Shown here: in pieces, positions 10,875 through 21,919 of the stretch | Layout of the letters: each line of letters opens with the position of its first letter | How positions within the stretch are numbered: the stretch's first letter is position 1 | Assembly: GCA_963920765.1 (NCBI GenBank) | Contig: OY987249.1 | Location: 1,800,501 to 1,864,500, forward strand | DNA: 64,000 nucleotides | Origin: Ulota crispa | Lineage: Eukaryota; Streptophyta; Bryopsida; Orthotrichales; Orthotrichaceae | Direction: 5' to 3' | Program-made: the position numbers and the translations under genes | The notes under the pieces: model-generated | Seen by the model: only the letters and a program-made list of their open reading frames with translations | The model's database searches: none | Told to the model about the DNA's origin: nothing

Positions 10875-11319
10875 GAGCATCATCAATGTGTACACTCAAA
10901 AAGAGAAAGAGACGGGCTTGCATTTTGCTTGGTGGGAGCCACTTTAGCAAGAGGTTTAGGGATTTCTAGGGCTCCAACGTCGCCACTGGAATGGAAATGC
11001 CAAACCTGATCTCATTAGAACCACCTCCTAGAGCGGCATATTGTCTTGTTTTTTGTGCCCCTGCTTGTTTTCCCAATGCACACTGCATTTGCTGATAGAG
11101 TGACACTTTGCTTGTGATAACTTACAATAGCTTGCAATTTCCCATCAACAACTTGCAAGTACTTACATTCTTCTACCATCGTGCTTGAATTTGTGACTGG
11201 AGTTGTGTCAACATTGGGAGGATCCAGCCGGTGAAAAAAATTGCATACTTAAGGGCGGGGAGTGACTCAAGACCGGCTACGTCCAAGTCCCATTTGCAGT
11301 GTACACATTGATGATGCTC
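10875..11319. mobile_element. PIF/Harbinger-type MITE, 445 bp
   Basis: A perfect terminal inverted repeat, GAGCATCATCAATGTGTACA at the left and its complement at 11298-11319, is flanked on both sides by TAA (10872-10874 and 11320-11322). A 3-bp TAA/TTA duplication with GRGCATC termini is the PIF/Harbinger (Tourist) pattern. It is non-coding. Confidence 0.8.
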
Positions 11320-11439
11320 TAAGTCAATATCAAATGACAATAGTAAACAACCAAATGGAATCATATAAAAGAGGATAATTGCTAAGTCACCTTAACTCTC
11401 CAAACCATACTAAGGGTCAGGGTTTTTTTTGGATTTTGG

Positions 11440-11517
11440 ACAAGCAGCTTCTAAGGTTATATGGTATTAGCAATACGAAGGCACTCTAAAGGTGTGTTCA
11501 AATGCATCTAATTATCC
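11440..11517. mobile_element. Left part of an M2 MITE disrupted by a TTAA element
   Basis: The run 'ggtattagcaatacgaagg...ctctaaaggtgtgttcaaatgcatctaatt' matches the interior of the M2 copies at 32735 and 47778. The match appears to resume after 12145. The TTAA element at 11522-12140 therefore seems to have inserted into this M2 copy. Confidence 0.5.
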
Positions 11518-11521
11518 TTAA

Positions 11522-12140
11522 CCCCTAAATGCCCAAGGCACTCAATTTGGGTGTTTGCAAAACTTTGAAGACAAATAAAATCTTATCAAATCACTATTTT
11601 TGGTATTTCTTTTTAACACAAGTTTGTTTTGAAGTCTATTTTCAACATCAAAAATTTGATTTTGAAAATTAATATTCATGACTTTTCTATTCAAGATTTT
11701 GTACAAGGGTGTCCACTGTAATCTTGAGTTTTCTAGAGTTGGAAGATCTTGAAAATGAGCCTCAAATACACTAGAGCTTGGAGAAAAATCCGCATTAGAA
11801 ATCCCTTTAAAAAAATTACAAGAGTAGATTTTGAAAGCCGTAAATTGGTTGAGGTTAAACATACAATGATCTCAAACCTCATATTTTTTTGATGACCAAT
11901 TTTTTAGACTCGACATGTGAAATGAGGATTAGAAAACTTGAAGTCACTTTTGCAGTTTTAACACCCTCATGTTCAAATGTTATAATCTTTCAAACTATAA
12001 GTGATATTGTTGAGTTTTTTTTTTCCATGTAATTTCTAACATGTCAAGTTTAATTTGTACAATTATAGTTTAAAAAACTTGATGTGATTCATGAAAAGGT
12101 TGGTTGATTGTTCACTTTCCAGGCCTTGGGCATTTAGGGG
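11522..12140. mobile_element. TTAA-flanked element A, 619 bp (piggyBac-like ends)
   Basis: A perfect 18-bp terminal inverted repeat, CCCCTAAATGCCCAAGGC, lies directly against TTAA at 11518-11521 and 12141-12144. The interior is AT-rich and non-coding. It belongs to the family described at 18378-38761. Confidence 0.8.
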
Positions 12141-12144
12141 TTAA

Positions 12145-13257
12145 CTAGTGGACCCTTGTACCTGCTGTTCCGGCGGAGGGCCATCACCGAAGGGGGTCCT
12201 TGCAAAAAAATGAACATGACCTTCCTCATAATCACCTTCTTCAAGCTTCTTCTCCTTTCTGTTACAATGAGCTTACCTATACTATGCCTACCTACACGCT
12301 TTGCCTCCTTTTCCAAGTGGCCACCCCCTATTCCCAAGTATACCCCATCCACAAGGAAGACCATAACCACCACATAACCGCCATTTAATCTTCTTGGAGG
12401 AACACCCAACTACCCAACTAATAGAGATTTTATTCTATTATAGACACCCAACTCCCCAACTAATAAAACTAAAGCCCCTTTTGCACCGAGCAATATGGAA
12501 AATGCAGTACTAGACACTAGTACCGGTGGGCTTAAAAAACCCAGTTTGTATTCACACAGCTTTGCTTTTGAAACTTAATATTTTGAGAGATTTTTTTGTT
12601 TCAGGTTCACACTAGAGTTTTACATAATGCAATAGCAATGTTAACAGCTAACTTAACCGTGTGACTCCTCCCCACCTCCATAACACTCCCTCAACAATCC
12701 TAAAATCTATGTTTTTGTAAGTTGTTACAATATTGTAACACTGCTGCTAACACCCAACAATTGTGAGTGTTAAAAGATGCTACCGTGGACTCCACGTCAT
12801 TTTTAATGCTTCATAGTACTTGAAGTGTGAATGCTAAGGCTCATAGCACCCCTTTTTAATTCTCTAGTTTGCTACACTAGGTGTGAAAGGGCCATAAGCC
12901 TATTACAGAAATAAGATAAGACTACTAGTTTACTACCACTCTTACCACCAAGTGTGAACATACCCTTAGTGTGAAGTGTGAACTTCCCCTCAACACAACT
13001 AACCACAGAAATGGAAACTTTATTCAGTCCATGAAGCCGATGCTGAATTCAACAGGCCTGCCGAGGATTCTCCCAATCGTCTGATCCAGCCTCGGGTTTT
13101 GCAGAAAAACTTTACGATGATCGTGCTCAAGCAAGGCCGCCCGCAACAGAATCAGTTTCTTTGATAATTTCATCAGTTGGGAAACAATTTATGATCCATT
13201 TCTGACCAGGCATTCCGAATTAGGGTTTGCGGAGAGTGCCTGCTGCATCACGGTTCC
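12145..13257. other. Upstream region of the CIA30 gene with MITE relics
   Basis: The stretch contains an M2 relic ('accaccaagtgtgaacatacc' near 12948-12968, with a partner near 12878). The ~240 bp before the ATG are richer in GC and probably contain the leader. No TATA box could be assigned. The small open frames at 12134-12409 are not supported. Confidence 0.4.
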
Positions 13258-15923
13258 ATGTTGCGCTCGCTGCTGCAAGCGTCGGTGGCTGCTTCGCGTC
13301 GCGCGGTGGCCTGGAATTTGAACGACATCGCTCCTCCCGCGGAACAACTCCTCTTCAGGTCTGAACCACAATCTTCCCTTTTTCTGGGGTTCGGGATTTT
13401 AGGGTTTAAGGGGTTGAATGATTCGCTCAAGGGTTTATCTCTGGACTGGAGTGCTGGGGAGTTTTTGGAGCAAGGGATTCTTAGCAGCTCTCAATCGCTG
13501 ACATTGTGTGATCCGAGGTGTCTTGTACGAGAGTGTAGGTAGTTCGTTGGAGGAGTGGATTTGGGAAGTGTTGATTGTAGGGTTAGCCTGCGTAGAGTTC
13601 GGTGAAAAGCTGCATCGGTTGTTTCTGATGGGACGACGCCATTTTGTGAGCGTAGAAGGGTGAATTATGAGTTGCGAGCCAAGATTTTTGTACTAGAGAG
13701 CGGGTAGGGTTCTATCGATTCTGGAAAGTAGCAAGCTGGAGGGCAGGCTATTTTTCAAAATCGGCATAACACTACCCGCTCTCTGGCATTAAAGGCGTAT
13801 TCGGTGAGCATAATTGGCAGTGGTTGGGCATATTGATTCTGTAAATTAATCAAGCTCATAATGAGCTGAATACGCCCCCTGATCTTAACGTGTATCATGA
13901 GCGGTGAGTCATGATTTTTGTGAGCCATGAGTCGTGAGCCGAAATTTTTGAGTAGGAAGCAATTCTCAACTCAAAATCAATGGAGAAACTAAAAAAACAG
14001 CAACTTTTGTAGAGATGAAGTGAGCCATGAGCGGTGAGCTAAGATTTTTGTGAGCAGGAATCAATTCTCAACTCAAATCAATGGAAAACTAAAACAAACA
14101 GCAACTTTTCTAGAGATGAAAGTTTGAAATGCACAATTATAGAGAATCTATGTACACGGGTCTATGTAAAATTTAATGTTTTGAAAAAAATCTGGGGTCA
14201 TGGCTCTCAAACCCCTGCAGCATTCCCCGTTTCTGATGGAAAAACCATATGAACACAGTTGCAACAACTTGTGTGCCCAAATTGCGTGTTGTTTCCTGAC
14301 TTTAGATTGGTTGCGTTGAGTGTAATGACGAAAGTATGGGATTGGAGATTCGGTTTTTCTTATTGAGTGTCAATTTCGTTGCAGCATTTTTGATCTTGAC
14401 CTAGAAGGGTCTTTCCTTTAGCAGTAGGGTTTCGTGTACGAAGGGTTTAGGGTTTGCTGATCGAGATAGACTCTCTCGAGGGTTTTTTGCCACTGGAAAT
14501 GCCTGGCAGTTCTGTGAGCTTTTCTTGACAGGGCAATCACAGCATCTGTCAAGCACTGATGTTGTGTGATGATAAGCGAGTTCATTTAATGAACTTTTGA
14601 ATAGACTATAAATGGGACAGCAGGTACGGTTGCTCCTACCTTTTTAGAAACCCAATAGGGTTTGAGATTTGTGAGCACCACCATATAAAGTAGAAGCACC
14701 CAGCACTTACAGTGTGTCTAATGGCGCCATTCTCTACACAAGTTGGTCATTTTAGAACTCAAATTTAGGCAGACCATAAGTAGCTTATTGTTGTTGATCA
14801 AAATGATAAGCTATCTATGATGTACCGAGATTTCAGTTCTAGAATGACCACCTCGTGTAGAGAGTGACGCCATTAGTTACAGTGTGGATATTGGGTGTTC
14901 TTAGCTTAAGTAGGATTGAGGCATCCATTTGTAGTGGGTCTTCGAAGCATTGGGCTGAAGGAAGAAACCCTAAAGTAGATGAGGTTTCCTCCTCCAAGTC
15001 GTCTGTAATTCAAACCCAGCCTAAACATGAAAGTGTTGGATTGGAGACCTGTAATGCGAATTTAACCAGCGTACACGAATACATCAAAAAAATCTGGTTT
15101 AGGGGGTGAAGGAGGTAGGATTATCATTCATAAGTCACAACTCACAGCGCTGTGTTTCATGTGAGCCCTTCTGATGAACTAGAATGGTGCACTTATAGAT
15201 GCTTTTGATTGAACCTACTCCCTGGGTCTCTCGAACGTCAGCTAATCCGTTGAAAGCGGCGATTTCGTTGCAGCAATATTGATTTCAATTCCCAAGGAGT
15301 TTCCACTTGGCACTACGGCATTATGGGTAGTCACACCTTCTTCATCTCAATTCTCAATCTTCAGAAAATGGAGACGAAAGTGGAGACGAGGCACTCTCCT
15401 TGATTTGCAAAGGTCCCATTCTTTGAAGATTGAGAAGCTTTTTCTTCAAGAATGGGTGTGAAGAAGAAGATTTAGCATGTGAATTTTGCATCAATGCATG
15501 TCTCTTTTTCATCTCACTCTTATTACTTTCACCCTCCTTGTAGTTAGAGACCTTGGTTAAGTGTGTGAATGCAACTTGCTTTCTTATTGCATCATCATTT
15601 TCATTTTCTATGTAAATTCAATCTCCATTATGCACCGCCCACAAAAGGGGAGTCACACCTTCTTCATGAAATAACACTCCCATCGGCTCCTATTTCCACT
15701 TCACAACTTCTCATTTGTTTCATTCTCAGAGAAGGTGTGACTACCCCTACAATCATTTCCTTTGTTTATACTAGAAACATGAGCATGGAGCTCTATGGTG
15801 CACTGTCCTCCTCAAGGAGAAAGGAATAGTGTCAATTCAAACATTTTCAGTGAATTTGGATGTGTCAATTTGAACAGTTTTTGATAAATTTGGACATTTT
15901 TCTGTCATTTAATCAATATGGAC

Positions 15924-15956
<33 letters not shown>

Positions 15957-16544
15957 TAGTGCTCACCTCGACGTCGTTCTTGCAGGTTTGCATCAGCGTC
16001 AGACCTGCGCCCGTGGGAGGTCTACTCCGATGAGGAGCACGGGGGCTTATCCAAAGCGTCACTGGAATGGAAGAACCAAAGCGGAGTGTTCTCGGGCTCA
16101 TTATCAGTAGACATCCACGACGACGCCAGCATTCGGATGAAGCGCAGTGGATTCACGGGCATGCGAACATCACACGAAGACGAGACCCTTGACCTGGAGC
16201 CCTTCGATACCGTAGCGTTCCGGGTGAAGGGCGACGGCAGGGTGTACGTGTCGAACATCCGGACGGAGAATTGGATCGGAGGGCTGGGGGCGTCCACGTC
16301 CAATACGTGGCAGGCGTTCGTGTTCGCGCCGGCAGGGGAGTGGAGCGTGGTGAGAGTGCCGTTGCGCAAGTACCTGCCGACGTGGCGGGGCAAGATCATC
16401 GACTCCAACGAGGATTTGAACGCCGCTCGCGTGACGGGGATGGGTCTGTCGCTGAGTGCCGACGGGGGACCGGACGGCGCTGTGCAAGGGCCCGGGGAGT
16501 TCCGGTTAGAACTGGACTGGATCAAAGCAATGAGAGAGGCATGA
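13258..16544 (+). CDS. CIA30: CIA30-domain protein (complex I intermediate-associated protein 30), two exons
   Basis: Exon 1 is 13258-13358 and exon 2 is 15986-16544. The join is CTTCAG|gtctga ... cttgcag|GTTTGC, phase 2, giving 219 residues. The N-terminus (MLRSLLQASVAASRRAVAWN) matches the short plant CIA30 N-terminus. Exon 2 carries the CIA30 domain: 'YSDEEHGGLSKASLEW', 'GVFSGSLSVD', 'SGFTGMRT', 'FRVKGDGRVYVSNIRTENW', 'TWQAFVFAPAGEW', 'YLPTWRG' and 'FRLELDWIKA'. The family was defined as an assembly factor of mitochondrial NADH:ubiquinone oxidoreductase. The length agrees with the ~225 residues usual in plants, and the reading frame is undamaged. The exons are GC-rich against an AT-rich intron, so only the middle of the ORF looks like coding DNA when scanned by frame. 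The basic, Ser/Ala/Arg-rich start could direct mitochondrial import. Confidence 0.9.
13921..14117. repeat. Tandem ~100-bp duplication
   Basis: Two units begin with TGAGCCATGAG(T/C) at 13921 and 14021 and share 'ttctcaactcaaa' and 'cagcaacttttgtagagatg'. A single diverged copy with the same order of motifs is at about 50130-50235, so the unit is part of a dispersed repeat. Confidence 0.75.
14717..14876. mobile_element. Mutator-like MITE, 160 bp, with 10-bp target duplication
   Basis: The ends CTAATGGCGCCATTCTCTAC (left) and GTAGAGAGTGACGCCATTAG (right) form an inverted repeat that continues into GGTCATTTTAGAACT. The direct repeat TTACAGTGTG flanks the element exactly at 14707-14716 and 14877-14886. 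A 9-11 bp duplication is typical of Mutator-like elements. It lies within the CIA30 intron. Confidence 0.8.
15325..15746. mobile_element. Inverted-repeat element, 422 bp, in the CIA30 intron
   Basis: The left end GGGTAGTCACACCTTCTTCA and right end GAGAAGGTGTGACTACCC are inverted. A second internal copy of the left end (GGGGAGTCACACCTTCTTCA) begins at 15647, so the element is either nested or internally duplicated. The superfamily is not identifiable. Confidence 0.6.
15810..15957. mobile_element. CACTA-type MITE relic with poly-T tract
   Basis: The segment matches the family at 55560-55710 (motifs 'tgtcaatt.gaac', 'aatttggacattttt.tgtca') and ends with TTGTAGTG, the complement of the CACTACAA terminus. 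A run of 30 T covers 15926-15955. A sister relic lies just downstream of the CIA30 stop codon at 16615-16775. Confidence 0.5.
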
Positions 16545-16614
16545 GGTGTTCCAATTGCTTTCTTCTAAAGTGGAGGTACCCATTGTCAACCACGCCCCCA
16601 TTGCTTCCTTCTAG

Positions 16615-16775
16615 GACAAGGGAGCAGTGTCAATTCGGACTTTTATTTTATTTTATTTTTTTGGTTGATTAAGTCAGCTTGATTCGGACACCTTTTTATC
16701 TATTTGGACATGTTTTTGTCAAAGTTTTGTCAGTTTAGACATTTTAGTCGATTTGGACATCGTTTCCTTGTAGTG
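16615..16775. mobile_element. CACTA-type MITE relic in the CIA30 3' flank
   Basis: The right end is CCTTGTAGTG. The interior 'gtgtcaattcggac', 'tttggacatg' and 'cagtttagacatttt' matches the copies at 15810 and 55560. The left end is eroded. Confidence 0.5.
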
Positions 16776-16799
16776 GTGGAGGCAGCATTTTTTTTTTTT

Positions 16800-17050
16800 G
16801 GTATGGTAGAGCGACTTGCACCCACAAATGCATGCAAGTAAGGAAAAATTGGCTAAAATTGGAATGAATGAGCTATATGTGTACATTCATCCAACATGTT
16901 TACTAATATAAGCTGCAGTCATCCAAACAAACTAGGTGTTTGCATAAGCGGGAGGTGGCGATTTCATCCAAATTTTCACCCAAATTTCCTAGTGTAATGG
17001 TTGCTAGTGTCATTCTGAGGTAAGATTTTGTCGAAATTTGCCAAAAAAAA
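16800..17050. repeat. Dispersed repeat R1
   Basis: The segment from GGTAGAGCGACTTGCACCCA to 'gaggtaagattttgtcgaaatttgcc' recurs at 39583-39810 (same orientation), 40340-40575 (inverted) and, partly, 41385-41640. It is non-coding and its superfamily is unknown. Confidence 0.6.
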
Positions 17051-18377
17051 ACTTTAGGTGTAGGTACCCATTTTCAACCATGCCACGCCTTACATTTGCA
17101 GTGATTTATAGAGTAGGGGGATTTTGAATAGTGGTAGAGAGTGATTTTAGAGATTTTGTGAACTGCTGGTTTGAATTAGGTGCAAGGTGTGAAGGCTTGG
17201 AGTTTTGTAATGAGCTATTCAAGATCAATAGCTGAGATATTAATTAATTTCAGTTACAATAGCATTGTGTTCACAACAAAGTCATGACACATGTCCTTTG
17301 CTTCTAGTGCCACAATGAGCAGGAATTAATCTCTTTGTTGAGTGGAAATTACAAGAGTTTAGACATAGGCCATGGATCCAAAACACTTTTTGGCTCCAAA
17401 AATCCATAGTAATTTCAGTTTTGCAAACGAAATTATGAAAAACTTGCAATCCCAATATTTCCTATCTTCTTTTTATCTTCTTTTGCTGGAAAAGTATGTG
17501 TTGTCTCACTCTTTTGAAATCTGTTGGAGAATTGCTTAAATGATTGGGCATGGGTGCACTCACTTTAGTGCAATTCATTGAACTCTACTCTGTTTATATA
17601 CACATTGGCAACCAGCATTTTGCACGTACTGAGATTTCGGAGGTCAGTGATATTGATTGCTGCCATTGGTGTCCTGATTTTTTGTTTGTGGTTCATGCTG
17701 GATAGCAGAGATTCCGAACTTCATAATTTGCTCAAGCCTTTGGAATCTTTGCTACATGCTCTAGAAATCCAAATTTAACATATCATATAGCTATGGGGAA
17801 ATCACTGGTATAATTGTTGCTAATTTAGCCACGTGTGTACTCTGTTGGAAGGTTGAGAGTAGTGTTTGTTATTTAAGCAGTTTAACATAATTAATGTTGG
17901 ACTCTGTTTTTTTTGGGCGAAGTATGGAAAAATCACTTTGTGTACAGTACATACAAGAGCCGAATGTGTGGATGTTGTAATTTAGTCTCTGTAAGGATTT
18001 CTTATGCAATTTGGAAGTGAGGAGCTGTGAACCAACTACTTGTGACAGTTGACAACCGCATCTCTTTTCCTTTCGAAGATCTTGTAGGCATTTCACTTTC
18101 TGCTTATGATGGTTTGTTAGTCCAAGTTTGTGACACTGTGAGCTGATGTTGGTAACAGGGGTCAGTATTGGAGACCGATGAGGTCCTTACCGATTTTGAA
18201 TGTTGTACACTCCTTCGATTGAAGGAGATAAAGTAAGGTAGGAGGCTTGTAAACAGTACAGGCATTTTGAACCGCCCATGTACGGGTGTCAAAAACAATG
18301 CACTTAGCTTCTTACATGAATAACATTTTCTATGGTGTGAAAACTATCTTTGTACATGCACGGTTTTAGAGACTTAA
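17051..18377. other. AT-rich DNA, nothing recognisable
   Basis: Short open frames (17578-17778, 17869-18096 and 18104-18298) have no recognisable features. No structured RNA was seen. Confidence 0.4.
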
Positions 18378-18602
18378 TCCTTGAGTGCCCAGTGTCTCAA
18401 ATCTAGCCTCTCACAATCCAAAAAGCTGCATGTTTGATTTGTTATAATTTTTCATGGGTATTGTCAAATCATTTGTCATTTTCCCTATACTTTGGGGCTT
18501 GTCTCCCCTACCAATTGGTATGGTTGGATTTTGTGGATCTTGTTTGTGTTGACAATTTGATTGGGTTTAGGTTTTGGAGGACATGGGATGGGCGCTGAAG
18601 GG
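18378..18602. mobile_element. TTAA-flanked element, 225 bp (short subfamily)
   Basis: The ends TCCTTGAGTGCCCAG and rev-comp CCCTTCAGCGCCCAT lie against TTAA at 18374-18377 and 18603-18606. The interior ('ttttgtggatct', 'gattggg') matches the neighbour at 18767-19007. Confidence 0.6.
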
Positions 18603-18766
18603 TTAACAGTGACAAGGGCTATTGTTCAATGGGCTTATTGGTCATAATTGTGTTGAGAGTTGTCTTTGAGTAAAATATAGATACATATCATACTGAAATA
18701 ATTAAAAATGTGTTCTCAATCATAGTTTGAGTATTAGAATATGGAATGTGTGCTTGCACGCTTTAA

Positions 18767-19007
18767 CCCCTAAGTGCCCCAAGGGCCAAAACATGACCTA
18801 TCGGTTTCAAAAAATTTCTTTGTTTGACCAATATTATTTTTTTAAATGGTATGGTGAAAGGTTGTGTCCTTTTCCTTGGAGCCCCGGGCCTATGTTCACT
18901 ACCAATCGCTACGGTCAATTTTTGTGGATCTCTTTTAGGTGAGAGTTTGATTGGAATGAGTTCCAAAGGGTTTGGATTTGAGTGAACTTGTGCTTGGTGC
19001 TCAAGGG
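18767..19007. mobile_element. TTAA-flanked element, 241 bp (short subfamily)
   Basis: The left end CCCCTAAGTGCCCCAAGG and right end, rev-comp CCCTTGAGCACCAAGC, lie against TTAA at 18763-18766 and 19008-19011. The interior is shared with the copy at 18378-18602. Confidence 0.7.
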
Positions 19008-19011
19008 TTAA

Positions 19012-20377
19012 AGGACTTATTTGACCACTCTTAGTTTTGTAGTGGTTATTTTTGGACTCATGTGCTCTATTTATAAGATGCTTTTAAATCATGATTGCTA
19101 GAGCCTATGATCAAAATAGCTACCTATGGGCCTTTTGCTTTGATAAATTGTGGTTAATTCATACCAACCCAAAAAAACTCAACTTAAATGGCCATAGAAT
19201 TGTTTCTTCTTTGACTTTTTACCAAAAATATTTCCAAACTGCTAAGTTGACTTGATTTTTCCATAGATGTCCTCTTTCCCTTAGATGGTCTATTCATGAG
19301 CCTCCTACCTTAGAGCAAGGGATCTTTTTGAGTGGCTATTTTTTATTTATTTTTATTTTCTTTTTTATGTGCAAAAGTACAGTACTTGGAAATATTGTTG
19401 CATAAATGCTTATTTTGACGTTCAAAGAACTTCATATAATACAAAGAAAAATTGGGAATTTTTTATTTTGAATCATAGATATTTGATTTGTATGCAATCC
19501 CAATCAAGCATACCAAATTTTGATTCCCAAAAACCAAACCCCTATTCTTAGTGAATGATATTATATCAAATTCACAATTTTACATAAAAATTGATTGAAG
19601 ATAATTGGTGATGAGTTTTTGAGATATGGTTCCATGGATATATAGGAAGCATTGGTATGCACATCTTTCTTTCCAACAAACTTCTCCAAAAAAAGCTCCT
19701 AAATTCCTTTATAAAGATTTCAATGTTGGGATGATCACGTCCAAATTTTGTAAAATTGACATTTCTTTAAGATAAATAAATTTTACGATTTGACTCTCAC
19801 TCATTGTGACCAAGTTTGTACTTTTGAGAGTGAAAATACTTGTTGAATTCACAAGAGTTGAAGAAAACTAATGATGATAAGAAATTTGTTGGAGGCTAAG
19901 AGAAAAAAAAAACGAAGTCGTTAAACTTAAATGGGTCACATCATCATCTTGAAATTACTGTTGCAAAACCTTTCATTCAAAATTCAAAAATTGGTCTTCT
20001 AGACCAAACACAAACATGGACATTGGCATTTTGTTGAAAGTAATGAATATCAAATCAATTTGAAAATATGGTGCAACAAGTTTCAAATAGTATATTTTAT
20101 TCATCAGTCAATTGTTTTATATACACATTTGGCCATGATTGCCAATAAGAACCAAAGCTCATCAGAAGTCTGCGAAATTAGATGTAATATCCGAAAAACT
20201 CGATCTTTAGAAATCATTAGCTCCATTTACTATAATCAATTTAAGTAAATCACATTTTTGGCAACAAACCAAAAGCAAAAAATCGTTAAATTTTGAAATC
20301 CAACCATAGGTGTTAGTTATACCAAAAGACGTAAACTCCCTCAATCCAACAATACATGAAGGCCACATACAAGTGAG
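19012..20377. other. AT-rich DNA, nothing recognisable
   Basis: No open frame, repeat or RNA structure could be supported here. Confidence 0.4.
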
Positions 20378-20381
20378 TTAA

Positions 20382-21286
20382 CCCCTAAAGGCCCAAGCAC
20401 TGTTTTTTTAACAAAATAGTGATTTTGGACAGCTCACTACAAGTGGATGTTTTATTTTTTTTCTTTGAAAAATTCACACATGATGTGTCCAAGAAGTAGC
20501 TTGAAGGTCCAACAATTTTCATAACTTGTCACATACAAGTGAGTTAATCTCTGAAGGCCCAAGCACTGTTTTTTGACAAAATAGTAATTTTGGACAGCTC
20601 ACTACAAGTGGATGTTTTATTTTTTTCTTTGAAAAATTCACACATGATGTGTCCAAGAAGTAGCTTGAAGGCCCAACAATTTTCATAACTTTTGACTTCA
20701 TGGTTCAAAAGTTATTGCATGATATGTTGTTTTTTTTAAATTGTGGGCAGCCTGGGCAGCTCAAAAAACTTCTTTAAAAATGACATTTTATTTATTTATT
20801 TTTGGAAATGGTTCTTTAGACTTATCAAAACGTGGGAAGCTTTGAATCATTCAATTTTGATGAGCAAAATGAAAGTTATGAGAAGTTTTAGTTTGTGGGT
20901 AGGTATGGAGTCCCTCAAAACCATACCTACCTGCAAACTAAAACTTCTTGTAACTTTTGTCTCATTAATTGGAATCAAATGATTCAAAGCTTCCCAGGTA
21001 CATATAAGTCTAAAGAACCTATTCCAACAAAACAAAACAAAAAAGAATATCATTTTTAAGGAAGTTTTTTGAGCTGCCCAGGCTGCTCGGAGTTCAAGAA
21101 AAACAACATATCATGCAATAACTTTTGAACCATGAAGTCAAACATTATGAATTTTTTTGAGCCTTCAAGCTACTTCTTGGGCACATCATGTGTGAAAATT
21201 TCAAAGAAAAAAGATAAAAATTCCACTTGTAGTGAGCTACCCAAAATCCATTTTGTCCCTCAAAGGGACAAGTGAGCTTTTAGGGG
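20382..21286. mobile_element. TTAA-flanked fold-back element, 905 bp
   Basis: TTAA lies at 20378-20381 and 21287-21290, with termini CCCCTAAAGGCCCAAGC and (rev-comp) CCCCTAAAAGCTCAC. The two halves are near-complementary almost to the centre, at about 20920. Paired examples are 'agctcactacaagtgga' with 'tccacttgtagtgagct', 'ttattgcatgatatgttgtt' with its complement, and 'gaagctttgaatcatt' with its complement. The left ~160 bp are tandemly duplicated (20371-20532 and 20533-20694), including a second internal terminus 'ctctgaaggcccaagcac'. A transcript of either strand would form a long hairpin. Confidence 0.8.
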
Positions 21287-21919
21287 TTAAGAAACGCAAG
21301 TGTAGACCTTTTCAAACCAAAAATTAATACGGAGTAATTTTCTTTCTGATGAGGTCAATGCTAAGTTATTTGTAAATTGTCTAAGAGTTCAAAAATAAAT
21401 CATTTACGTTTACAAAAAAATGTAGCAAGTTATCAAAAGTTCATCAAATTTTTTGAAGACAATAAATTTGACTTCAAAATAAAATAACTTACAAAAGTCC
21501 TAGCTACATGCCACCAACAAAAACACAATTTTCACCTTAATAATGAAAATAGAATGCATCCAAGCTCATTATGTAGAGATGAATTTCTCATTGAAGGTGT
21601 GAAAACGATTAAATTAAAATATTTTTGGTTTCCTGATTAACATTATTTTTAGGAAAAGCAACCTGTATTTTTTTGTTTACAAACTAGATCTAAAAGAAAC
21701 TGACGTTCCTGTAAGTTCTAAAAGATTGTTGGAATTTTAAAATTAGAAGTCATATAGAATATGACAACAGAACAAAATTGACTGCTAATGGATTCATTAG
21801 AATTTTATGGATAACAAATCAAAATTGCACACACTAATCATTGCTATAAAACATACCTTGAATGAATCACTTGATTATGAAAACAATTGGAGGTAATGAT
21901 ATCAAACACATTCAATTAA

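Larger units (their letters stand above)
13359..15985 (+). other. CIA30 intron, 2.6 kb, with several repeats
   Basis: The intron contains a tandem duplication of about 100 bp (13921-14020 and 14021-14117), a Mutator-like MITE (14717-14876), an inverted-repeat element (15325-15746) and a CACTA-type relic ending in a 30-T run (15810-15957). The 3' splice site TTCTTGCAG|G is 30 nt beyond that T run. Confidence 0.8.

Noticed and set aside
16022-16672. Long minus-strand and alternative-frame ORFs over CIA30 exon 2
   Set aside because: They are shadows of a GC-rich exon; only the frame continuing from exon 1 shows the CIA30 domain.
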